From: Labilibaculum sp. K2S
Lineage (GTDB): Bacteria > Bacteroidota > Bacteroidia > Bacteroidales > Marinifilaceae
Assembly (NCBI RefSeq): GCF_030372765.1
Contig: NZ_JAUCMW010000018.1
Coordinates: 46,467 to 110,466, forward strand
Length of the DNA: 64,000 nucleotides
Direction: 5' to 3'
Both the position numbers and the translations under genes were made by a program. This document shows positions 56,661-64,000 of this stretch, in pieces. The stretch's first letter is position 1, and every line of letters starts with the position of its first letter. The notes below the pieces were generated by a model, which did not search any database, was not told the DNA's origin, and saw nothing but the letters and a program-made list of their open reading frames with translations.

Positions 56661-56911
56661 CTGTTTTCACCCATTTCATTCTATTACATATAAAGTCAAT
56701 AGGAAGGTGTACTCTACGGTGAACAAATTTCAGAATCCACTCTGTTCACCAATCTCATCATAACAAACTGAATCAAAACAGCTTAAATAAAATTAGGATT
56801 GAAAATATATTTTCAAAACTGCTGAATTTTCATTAGATTTACTAAACATCACCACTTTAATTCTACAAATCCTACTAAAAACTGCCCTGAATGATCTAAT
56901 AATATCATAGT

Positions 56912-58129
56912 ATGAATACATTTTCAACACTAAACATCAGTTTTCTAATTAGAAAAAACAGATCTAATAAGCTCGGAGAAGCTCCTATTTACATCCGTTT
57001 CTCTATAGATAATGAACGTGTTGAAATCTCGACGGGCAGGCATATTAAGCCTATAGATTGGAATAGTAAGCTGAATAAAGCGATCACTAAAAAGAAAGGT
57101 GCTGGACAACTCAATAAATTTTTAGATGTCTTAAAAAATAGCATTTATGACCACCATACTGAGATGGTGAAAAATGGTGAACTAGTATCTGCCAAGAAAT
57201 TAAAAGCTCGATTTTTGGGTATAGAACAAGAAAAAAGAACCTTAATCCAAATTTTTGAGTATCACAATAAACAAATGGAAGAATTGCAAGGCATAACGTA
57301 TGCTCCTGCAACTATAAAAAGATACATCACAACACTTGATCATGTTAAAAGGTTTTTAAAGCATCAATACAGTTTAAATGATATTCCTTTATCCCGTCTT
57401 AAATACGCATTTATTATTGACTTTGAACACTACTTTAAAACTGTTCGAAAATGCAACAATAACAGCACCTATAAATATTTGAAAAATATGCGCAAAGTAA
57501 TCAACTTGGCTATCAGAAATGAATGGTTGGATAAAGATCCTTTTGCAAAATATCAAACCAAATTAATAGAGGTAAAAAGAGAATGCCTTAACAAAGAAGA
57601 AATTCATAGCCTTGAAAACCTAAAATTATCCTTTCCTCGCTTAGATGTTGTCAGAGACATTTTTGTTTTCTCGTGTTATACTGGACTTGCTTATATAGAT
57701 GTTTCAAATCTTACTAGAGAAAATATACGAATTGGAATCGATGGCAATTTATGGATTTTACTGGAACGTGAAAAAACTAAAACACCATCAAACATTCCTA
57801 TACTTCCTCAAGCTCACGACTTAATAAAAAAATACGTTGATCATCCAGCCAAGAAAACAGAGAACCATATTTTCCCAAGCTTTAGCAATCAAAAACTAAA
57901 TGCTTATTTAAAAGAGTTAGCAGACTTGGCATCTATTGATAAAAATTTAACCTTTCATATAGCAAGGCACACTTTTGCGACGACAATTACTCTTGCTAAT
58001 GGTGTCCCAATTGAATCCATCAGTTCAATGCTTGGACATAAGAATATTCGAACAACTCAAATCTATTCAAAAGTGGTTAATGAAAAGGTTAGTAAAGACA
58101 TGAATAAGCTTAAGATGAAACTTCGATAA
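56912..58129 (+). CDS. site-specific tyrosine recombinase (integrase)
   Basis: The 405-residue protein has the Bacteroidetes integrase layout. An N-terminal arm-binding domain (SFLIRKNRSNKLGEAPIYIRFSIDNERVEIST) is followed by a SAM-like core-binding domain (about 105-215) and a catalytic domain. The catalytic domain has CYTGLAYIDVSNL, HIARHTFATT (His-x-x-Arg), LGHKNIRTTQIYSKV (Gly-His and nucleophile Tyr). The first catalytic Arg is not in the usual place in the TGLAY segment, as in CTnDOT-like integrases. It lies beside tRNA-Ser and marks the left end of an accessory island. A truncated copy of its catalytic half is at 61,018. Confidence 0.93.
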   Translation: MNTFSTLNISFLIRKNRSNKLGEAPIYIRFSIDNERVEISTGRHIKPIDWNSKLNKAITKKKGAGQLNKFLDVLKNSIYDHHTEMVKNGELVSAKKLKARFLGIEQEKRTLIQIFEYHNKQMEELQGITYAPATIKRYITTLDHVKRFLKHQYSLNDIPLSRLKYAFIIDFEHYFKTVRKCNNNSTYKYLKNMRKVINLAIRNEWLDKDPFAKYQTKLIEVKRECLNKEEIHSLENLKLSFPRLDVVRDIFVFSCYTGLAYIDVSNLTRENIRIGIDGNLWILLEREKTKTPSNIPILPQAHDLIKKYVDHPAKKTENHIFPSFSNQKLNAYLKELADLASIDKNLTFHIARHTFATTITLANGVPIESISSMLGHKNIRTTQIYSKVVNEKVSKDMNKLKMKLR

Positions 58130-58271
58130 GATTAAAATTAGAGTTTTTGAACTCAATCGGTTTATTTTTTATCCTATTTCCGTAGTTAGACTACCTAAAT
58201 TCATATATTATTAAGACCCCTTATTAGGACTCTCCAAATATAATTCTTAAATTTGTGTAAATATTAGCAGT

Positions 58272-59039
58272 ATGTCTACGGATAATGATACGAAATTAAG
58301 AAAACTATTTAAAGTACTAAGGCAAGGTAATGTAGTTACCATTCCTTTATTGGAAAGTCTTGGCATATCTGATAACCTACGAAAGTATTATTTGGAAAGT
58401 GGCTGGTTAGAATCATTAGGACGGGGAGCATACAAAAAACCAGAAGACTCAATTGGGTGGCAAGGAGCATTAAACGCTTTACAAAAACAAGTTGGTTTCA
58501 AAGTGCATGTTGGTGGACTATCAGCTCTGGAACTACATGGCTATAGTCATTATTTCAGATTAAGTAAAGAAAATCTACATTTGTTTTCACCACAAAGAAG
58601 CACTTTACCAAAGTGGTTTAGCAACTTTGATTGGGGCGTTGAATTATTTCATAAACCCACCTCTTTTTTACCAGATGAAATAGGTATTAAGGACATGGAT
58701 ACAAAAGGAATAAGTGTGTCTATTTCATTTCCGGAAAGAGCTATCATGGAATGCTTATATTTGGCTCCACAAAAAACCGACCTTGTTGAATGCTATCAGG
58801 TATTCGAAGGATTGGTTAATCTCAAACCAAGACTTGTTACTGAACTTTTGACAAACTGCACATCAATAAAAGTAAAACGTTTGTTTTTATACATGGCTGA
58901 AAAAGCCAATCACCAATGGTTTCAATTTATAAAAACCGATAAGGTTAATTTAGGAAACGGTAAGCGAATGATTACAGAGAAAGGTGTGTACAATGCCAAA
59001 TATCTAATATCCATACCTAAAGAACTAATTGAATTATGA
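58272..59039 (+). CDS. AbiEi-family antitoxin of a type IV toxin-antitoxin pair
   Basis: The 255-residue protein has an N-terminal winged-helix part (RKLFKVLRQGNVVTIPLLESLGISDNLRKYYLESGWLESLGRGAYKKP), followed by the AbiEi core with GALNALQKQVGFKVHVGGLSALELHG and ISFPERAIMECL. AbiEi proteins repress their own operon and neutralise the AbiEii nucleotidyltransferase toxin; the system can give abortive infection against phage. The stop overlaps the start of the toxin gene by four bases (ATGA), so the pair is translationally coupled. Confidence 0.88.
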   Translation: MSTDNDTKLRKLFKVLRQGNVVTIPLLESLGISDNLRKYYLESGWLESLGRGAYKKPEDSIGWQGALNALQKQVGFKVHVGGLSALELHGYSHYFRLSKENLHLFSPQRSTLPKWFSNFDWGVELFHKPTSFLPDEIGIKDMDTKGISVSISFPERAIMECLYLAPQKTDLVECYQVFEGLVNLKPRLVTELLTNCTSIKVKRLFLYMAEKANHQWFQFIKTDKVNLGNGKRMITEKGVYNAKYLISIPKELIEL

Positions 59040-59956
59040 TTTTACCAGTATATAGGGCACAAGTTGATTTATTACTTCAAGTATTGCCATATGTGGCTAA
59101 AGAAGAAATATTTGCATTAAAAGGTGGTACTGCAATTAATCTTTTTATCAGGGCAATGCCACGTTTATCTGTCGATATTGACTTAACCTATTTGCCCCTT
59201 GATCCAAGAGCCGATGCACTGCAAAATATTCAAAATGGTTTAAGAAAGATAAAGGCTGACCTTGAAAAAAAATTACCTGAAGTAAAAATCAACACCGTAC
59301 CATTAAATGGAGGAACTGATGTAAAATTGAACTGCCAAGGACAAGGTGCACAAATCAAAATAGAAGTCAACACAATTACCAGAGGAAATGTATTCCCAAC
59401 CAAATTGATGCAGGTGGTTGACTCAGTTCAGGATGAGTTCGATAAGTTTGCTGCTATTAACGTCGTTTCTATGGCTGAATTGTATGGAGGTAAAATATGT
59501 GCTGGCATTGACAGACAGCATCCTCGCGATGTTTTTGATGTTAAATTATTACTCAAAAACGAAGGATTCACCAATGAAATATGGGAAGGCTTCAAAATTG
59601 GATTAATCAGCCATTACAAACCTATTAGTGAATTACTTTCTCCTGTATTGAAAGATCAGAAATTGGCTTTCGACAACCAGTTTGCTGGTATGACAAGTGT
59701 TGAGTTTACTTATGAAGATTACGAAGAAACAAGGGCTGTTCTGATTAATACAATTGGAAAACGTCTTACAGATCAGGATAAAAAGTTTATTATAAGTTTT
59801 GAATTAGGAGAACCGGATTGGGAGCTTTTTCCAATCCCTGTTTTAAAGAATTTACCTGCCATTCAGTGGAAGTTGATTAATATTAATAAGCTCAAGAAAG
59901 CGAATGCAAAAAAGCATGAGCAAATGATAGAAAATTTGAGAGCTATTTTAAATTAG
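59036..59956 (+). CDS. AbiEii/AbiGii-family nucleotidyltransferase toxin
   Basis: The 306-residue product has the nucleotidyltransferase motif: ALKGGTAINLF then RLSVDIDLTYLP, giving the G-G/S and D-x-D metal site. This is followed by IKIEVNTITRG with another acidic strand residue and GGKICAGIDRQHPRDVFDVKLLL, typical of AbiEii. It is the toxin partner of the preceding gene; known members inhibit growth when released, probably by modifying tRNA or other RNA. No truncation is seen. The pair is flanked by an intact and a broken integrase copy. Confidence 0.9.
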   Translation: MILPVYRAQVDLLLQVLPYVAKEEIFALKGGTAINLFIRAMPRLSVDIDLTYLPLDPRADALQNIQNGLRKIKADLEKKLPEVKINTVPLNGGTDVKLNCQGQGAQIKIEVNTITRGNVFPTKLMQVVDSVQDEFDKFAAINVVSMAELYGGKICAGIDRQHPRDVFDVKLLLKNEGFTNEIWEGFKIGLISHYKPISELLSPVLKDQKLAFDNQFAGMTSVEFTYEDYEETRAVLINTIGKRLTDQDKKFIISFELGEPDWELFPIPVLKNLPAIQWKLININKLKKANAKKHEQMIENLRAILN

Positions 59957-60101
59957 ATTTTTATACATCAGATACTAAGCTGTTTATTAAAATCTGTAGA
60001 ATACTACAGCTATAAAAAACTACCCGTAACGCACACTACTTCTAGAAAATATGATCTTAGATTTTACGAATTATTTAACTGAAACAGGTACTTATGGTAT
60101 G

Positions 60102-60827
60102 AATACCCCAACCTAATAACAGAGATTTATTTTTCCATATCTGGAATAAATGTAAATATTGTCATAGCGAACTGGAAAGTATTCATAATAAAGGCCTTTT
60201 GATATTAAGACATTAGAAAGAGTAAACTGGCACAAATCAGAGGGTGTTATCAAATGTAAGAGGTGTGAATGGTGGCAGTACATTTCATAGTTACATGGAA
60301 GGTGAATCTTGGGGATTTAAAGACTGGCAACTAGATATAAACAGTGCCATTTTAAGAAGTTTTGAAATTAGTTCAAATGAAGTCCCCATCTTATCATTAA
60401 GAACCTACCTTACTCAACAGAACGAAAAAATTTTTGAGATCCACCATAGGAAGATGGAAGAACTGGTGGCATCTGTTTTTAGGGAATATTTTGCATGCGA
60501 AGTGAAAATTGTTGGTAAATCATGTGATGGAGGCATCGACCTGATTTTAATAATGTCTGATAATCCTATCCTTGTTCAGGTAAAAAGAAGGAAAACAAAA
60601 CTGAACCAGTTAAAGAAATTCGGGATTTATTGGGGGCGACTTTGCTGGAAGGAGCTAAAAATTGTGCGTTCGTCACAACTGCAGGTCATTTTTCCCCACA
60701 AGCTATTAAGACTGCAAGAAAAGCAATATCAAATAACTTAGTTGACACATTTGAACTTTTCGATTGTAATAGATTTCTTGATGCCCTTAATTCACTTGGC
60801 ACTCCCAAAAGTTTCGAATTCAATTAA
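60102..60827 (+). pseudogene. broken Mrr-like restriction endonuclease gene
   Basis: Three reading-frame pieces together give a restriction-type protein. Piece 1 (about 60,102-60,215) encodes NNRDLFFHIWNKCKYCHSELE with a CxxC zinc-ribbon-like motif, then a stop. Piece 2 (60,244-60,600) encodes FEIHHRKMEELVASVFREYF and CDGGIDLILIMSDNPILVQVKRR, the D...QxK nuclease core of Mrr-type enzymes. After a +1 frameshift near 60,595-60,605 piece 3 continues as TEPVKEIRDLLGATLLEGA and NCAFVTTAGHFSPQA to the stop at 60,827. The upstream gap 59,957-60,101 shows no gene. At least two breaks imply a dead gene, though a sequencing error at the A-rich frameshift could explain one of them. Confidence 0.6.
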
Positions 60828-61017
60828 AGGATTAATGTAACGATTCTATAGAAATTAATACTCTTATAAGAAATATGTTCAAGTATGATTACAATTAAAA
60901 TGTTTCCTACCCTTTATATTTCAGAAACTGCCAAATCATCTCTTTCAGAATTAGTTTATTTTTAATTTCCTCTATTTTGTTGGGATTCACTCCTACTCTA
61001 GACATTGTTAGGGAATT

Positions 61018-61491
61018 ATGCTTATTGCCAGCTATACAGGACTCCTATGCAAACATTCCAAATTAAGTGAAAAGCATATCCCAAAAAGGAATAATGGTAA
61101 TTTATGGATTTTACTAGAACGTGAAAAGACAAAAACACCATCAAATATCCCTATACTTCCACAAGCTCACAATTTGATAAAAAAATATGTTGATCATCCA
61201 GGAAAGAAAACGGAGTATCATATTTTCCTCAGCTTTAGCAACCAGAAACTAAATGCTTATTTAAAAGAGTTAGCAGATCTGGCATCAATAGATAAAAATT
61301 TAACCTTCCATACCACAAGGCATACCTTCGCAACAACAATCACTCTTGCCAATGGAGTACCTATTGAATCTATTAGTTCAATGCTTGGTCATAAGAATAT
61401 TCGTACGACTCAGATTTATTCAAAAGTAGTTAATGAAAAAATTACTAAACCAAAACTCTTTGCCCGCAAATTACAAATCTACGGGAGCTGA
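61018..61491 (+). pseudogene. truncated second copy of the integrase catalytic domain
   Basis: The frame is nearly the same as residues ~270-390 of the integrase at 56,912-58,129: NLWILLEREKTKTPSNIPILPQAH, SFSNQKLNAYLKELADLASIDKNLTFH, RHTFATTITLANGVPIESISSMLGHKNIRTTQIYSKVVNEK. The nucleotides are also closely similar. Upstream of about 61,070 the match breaks up by frameshifts (LDIVRE can be read from about 60,994), and the N-terminal half is absent. The last ~18 residues diverge from the intact copy. It is a decayed integrase left from a second element or a duplication. The gap 60,828-60,990 has nothing recognisable. Confidence 0.85.
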
Positions 61492-61505
61492 AAGGATCTC
61501 AGTTT

Positions 61506-62522
61506 TTACAAACCCACAGGTGCATGATACATTTTACTGGCTGATTCCAACTTTAAAGCTAACTCATCCCGCACAAGTACCGGTGAAAGAATTTCAATCG
61601 AATTTCCAAAGCTTTGTATTATTGAATAGAATTCATAATTAGGAATCAATGTTAAAGCTATCACTATGCCTTTATCATCTTCATTCAATTTTACCTGAGA
61701 ATGATGAATTTTTTTTGTTTCAATATATGGAGCTAATTCTTTCGAGATCCAAACTTCAATCTGCTGCAATACATGATCGACAATTTTGGTAACTCCTATG
61801 ATATTTTCAAATCTTTTTTTCAAAGCTTTATATTCTACCTCACGAAAATTAACATCAAATATTTCTGTGATATTTATGAAACGGTCTAATGCATAGGTGG
61901 CAATCATTTCATGTGATTCACAATAGCATACCAAGTACCAACGATGCTTGTATTGTTTTAGATAGTAAGGGTGGACAATATATTCGTGTGGTTCGGATGA
62001 TCGAAAAGATTGGTATTCAATTTTGATCACTTTCTTTTCCTTTATTAAAGGATATAAACTCGAAAGGAATTCCATTCCTTTTACCTCTTGCTGCTCAAAC
62101 TCAATAAGGTGTTCTACTTCATCTATATTGGACTTATATCCTAGTATTTTTTCTTTAACAGATGACAGTTCAGTATGAATCCCTATCTGCTTGAATTGAG
62201 AAAGAACCTCTATGGCTTTATTTATCGATTCAATATCTTCATCACTTAAATTATCTTTCTGAATCGTAAAATCGGATTCAGTATAAATATATGCTCCATT
62301 CATACATTCTATAGGAGCATCATATCCTCTGGGAGGCTCTGATTTCATATTCCTGATATCGTTATAGAAAGTTTTTTCACAAATTCCATCGATACCATGG
62401 CAGTCCATCAGCTTTTCATTTATTTTTTCAATTAGTCTATCCTTTGTCCAATTTTTAAAAGGATTACATAAACAAGTGTCTATCACTTCGTGACGAAAAC
62501 CCGGAATTGTTTTTTTTCTCAT
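61506..62522 (-). CDS. WYL-domain transcriptional regulator (CapW/BrxR-like)
   Basis: The 338-residue protein has an N-terminal helix-turn-helix part (about 1-75: HEVIDTCLCNPFKNWTKDRLIEKINEKL, KTFYNDIRNM). A WYL domain follows at about 150-225 (EKKVIKIEYQSFRSSEPHEYIVHPYYLKQYKHRWYLVCYCES), then a C-terminal WCX-like region. WYL regulators of this size often repress phage-defence operons, including CBASS (CapW) and BREX (BrxR), and sense a ligand released in infection. Here the gene is divergent from the CBASS-like effector, with 85 bp between the two start codons, so it probably binds there. No clear long palindrome is seen in that gap. Role in defence control is inference from position. Confidence 0.8.
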   Translation of the reverse strand: MRKKTIPGFRHEVIDTCLCNPFKNWTKDRLIEKINEKLMDCHGIDGICEKTFYNDIRNMKSEPPRGYDAPIECMNGAYIYTESDFTIQKDNLSDEDIESINKAIEVLSQFKQIGIHTELSSVKEKILGYKSNIDEVEHLIEFEQQEVKGMEFLSSLYPLIKEKKVIKIEYQSFRSSEPHEYIVHPYYLKQYKHRWYLVCYCESHEMIATYALDRFINITEIFDVNFREVEYKALKKRFENIIGVTKIVDHVLQQIEVWISKELAPYIETKKIHHSQVKLNEDDKGIVIALTLIPNYEFYSIIQSFGNSIEILSPVLVRDELALKLESASKMYHAPVGL

Positions 62523-62607
62523 AAAAATAACAAATTAAAATACGACTGTAAGCAGTTTGCAGTGACCTTACTGATATTTGTATAAAGTTAAATGAATAAT
62601 TAAGCAA

Positions 62608-63423
62608 ATGAAAGAAAGTTACTCCAAAGTTATAAACTTAATAATTGCAATTGTGTTAGGTTCAGCTTCACAATTTGTTGCAAATACAGCAACACAGAAC
62701 TTACTCTTAGGAGGAGCTTTTGCTGCAGGCATAACAGCCTTTACCAACTGGTTTTGCTGGGGATTAGAAAACAGAGGTGTTCTAAGAACTTTAGTGCAAG
62801 CATTCTTTGTCCGAAGATTAAGACTATCCTGCAGTTACCTGTATAAGATCGAAGTGGAAGATCATTATCTGCTTGTAAAAAGCAGAAAACACAAAAAATA
62901 CCAACCAGTGGGTGGCAATTTTAAAAGAGTTACAACCTCCAATTCCTTTTTGAATAAATTGGAGGTTGAGCCTGATGATAAGTTTACAAACGGAGGTCGT
63001 TCGAAAGATGATTTAAGACTTTATATCAAAGGATATCGATTAGCAAGATATTTAAAATGGTATAATCAGGCTAACAAAGAAAGAGAAGTCAGCTACGACA
63101 GAGAATTCTACGAGGAATTAGTCGAAACCAATATACTACCAAACCATTTATTTCCTTTTCCAAGAATAAATTTCAGAAAACAGATCATTACAAAAGTTAA
63201 AATTTCAGATAAACTAAAATGTAAGGAAGTGCATATCTACGATATCGTGGAATTAGTGCCTACAGAAGAACAACTGAAATTTTTAAAGGGAATGCTAAAC
63301 TTGCCTGAGAGCAACAAATATAAATGGGTTAATGCTGATATCATCAGAAGTGAAGGATATCGATCTGATTTAAAAGTCACCCCTTACCCTATAACAGATC
63401 ATAGTGCCGAAATATTAATTTAA
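62608..63423 (+). CDS. cap16: CBASS effector with two transmembrane helices and a NUDIX-like domain (Cap16-like)
   Basis: The 271-residue product starts with two transmembrane segments (about 8-25, VINLIIAIVLGSASQFVA; about 32-53, LLLGGAFAAGITAFTNWFCWGL). The rest is a divergent NUDIX domain: YLLVKSRKHKKYQPVGGNFKR, DDLRLYIKGYRLARYLKWYNQ and DREFYEELVE, the last resembling the REx2EEx core of a NUDIX box. This is the layout of SMODS-associated NUDIX (Cap16) proteins, thought to bind the cyclic nucleotide and disturb the inner membrane. It is 12 bp upstream of the CD-NTase gene, which supports the assignment. Family identity is from recalled pattern, not a search. Confidence 0.78.
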   Translation: MKESYSKVINLIIAIVLGSASQFVANTATQNLLLGGAFAAGITAFTNWFCWGLENRGVLRTLVQAFFVRRLRLSCSYLYKIEVEDHYLLVKSRKHKKYQPVGGNFKRVTTSNSFLNKLEVEPDDKFTNGGRSKDDLRLYIKGYRLARYLKWYNQANKEREVSYDREFYEELVETNILPNHLFPFPRINFRKQIITKVKISDKLKCKEVHIYDIVELVPTEEQLKFLKGMLNLPESNKYKWVNADIIRSEGYRSDLKVTPYPITDHSAEILI

Positions 63424-63435
63424 AAAACATATAAG

Positions 63436-63984
63436 ATGAAAAAACTAGTTACTGAAGACAGGAAAGCCTACTTGGATGATATCCTGAAACGAATTACAGA
63501 AACACTACAATTAAACGGTTCGAGAAGACAACTCGTTGAAGAACGCTACAAGGCGGTTAGTTCCTTCATCGAAGAATCACCAGGTTTATTTTATGATGCC
63601 AAGATTTATGCACAGGGGTCATACCGACTGGGAACAACTGTAAAACCGAGACAAGGAGAAGAATATGATTTGGATTTTGTTGTTCAGATCAATAAAGATT
63701 GGCGAAAAATACCATTCCAAAAAATTCATACGGATTTTAAAGATCTTATGGAATCAAATGGAAATTGGGGCAAGCTCGTAAAAGAAAAATCAAGGTGTAT
63801 CCGCTTAGATTATGCTGATGAATTTCATATGGATATCATTCCCACTTGTACTGAAAATTACCTCCGAGATGAAAATCGGATCATGGCACCAGATAAAAAA
63901 GAACACAGTTGGGTTATTAGTAATCCTGAAGGTTATGCACAATGGTTGTGTATTTCGGTGTATATGTGCCACCCATTTCGGTGA
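63436..63984 (+). pseudogene. cdnX: CD-NTase (CBASS cyclic-oligonucleotide synthase), truncated by an insertion
   Basis: The first ~171 residues are a CD-NTase/SMODS catalytic domain: QGSYRLGTTVKP (Gly61-Ser62), YDLDFVV with metal-binding Asp78 and Asp80, and HMDIIP with third Asp133. The frame then meets foreign sequence at about 63,947 (after GYAQWL) and stops at 63,984, giving 182 residues where intact enzymes are usually well over 300. The C-terminal helical part is missing, so the synthase is probably inactive unless the remainder beyond the window can restore it. The gene symbol is a placeholder for an unclassified clade. It is co-directional with the effector at 62,608. Confidence 0.8.
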
Positions 63985-64000
63985 TGTTGTGCCACTAAAA
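63947..64000. mobile_element. end of an insertion sequence, probably IS21-type
   Basis: From about 63,947 the sequence (TGTGTATTTCGGTG...) breaks the CD-NTase frame and contains two near-identical 22-bp direct repeats, 63951-63972 and 63974-63995, both of the form ATTTCGGTG...TGTGCCAC. Multiple short repeats at the termini starting with TG are a feature of IS21-family elements. Only the end is visible; the transposase genes would be to the right of the window. Confidence 0.55.

Noticed and set aside
58141..58170. Terminator after the integrase (GAGTT/AACTC hairpin)
   Set aside because: The stem is only five base pairs and the T-run begins several bases away; too weak to list.
62523..62607. 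A clear operator palindrome for the WYL regulator
   Set aside because: Only weak, imperfect repeats such as CTGTAAG and CTTACTG are present; not enough to call a site.
56604..64000. CRISPR array or retron in the accessory region
   Set aside because: No regularly spaced repeats other than the two at the right edge, and no reverse transcriptase or Cas-like genes are seen.

Overview
The window is low-GC DNA from a Bacteroidota bacterium, most likely a Bacteroidales or Marinilabiliales-type polysaccharide degrader. The evidence is paired SusC/SusD proteins, hybrid two-component regulators fused to AraC domains, many Sec or lipoprotein signals and a Bacteroidetes-type tyrosine integrase. The exact genus cannot be read from the sequence.

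Positions 1-54,627 form one large polysaccharide utilisation locus (PUL), or several fused ones, for pectin and especially rhamnogalacturonan-I. Unit 1 reads leftwards from 12,460: susC, susD, a GH65/GH95-like lipoprotein, a 1201-residue DUF4450 protein and a sialate O-acetylesterase-like gene cut by the left edge. A hybrid two-component system (HTCS) gene is divergent at 13,026-17,294. After a DUF4861-like gene comes a leftward block from 27,885 to 18,535: GH105, CE12 esterase, short DUF4450 protein, GH28, PL11 lyase and a triple-domain esterase. Unit 2 reads rightwards from 28,148: susC, susD, a GH105-CE12-GH43 fusion, CE12, GH106 rhamnosidase, GH28, GH2 and CE8. A GH115 gene, a second HTCS, a GH43-like lipoprotein and rhamnose mutarotase (rhaM) close the locus. 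Together these would deacetylate and demethylate pectin, cut the RG-I backbone (PL11, GH28), remove unsaturated galacturonate (GH105), rhamnose (GH106), galactose (GH2) and glucuronate (GH115), import oligosaccharides through two SusCD pairs and equilibrate rhamnose anomers.

Positions 54,803-56,660 look like core genome: a ModF-like tandem ABC ATPase and tRNA-Ser(GGA) with its terminator.

Positions 56,912-64,000 are an accessory, defence-rich island beside the tRNA. It holds a tyrosine integrase, an AbiEi/AbiEii toxin-antitoxin pair, a frameshifted Mrr-like restriction nuclease, a truncated second integrase copy, and a CBASS-like locus. The last has a CapW-like WYL regulator divergent from a 2TM-NUDIX effector (Cap16-like) and a CD-NTase. 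The CD-NTase is broken at about 63,947 by what looks like the end of an IS21-type insertion sequence.

The most unexpected signal is a dispersed repeat of about 90-110 bp (six copies, two in tandem pairs). Every block sits directly against the start codon of a PUL gene, always in the same orientation, and each unit is bounded by the same ATGAAA that forms the gene start.
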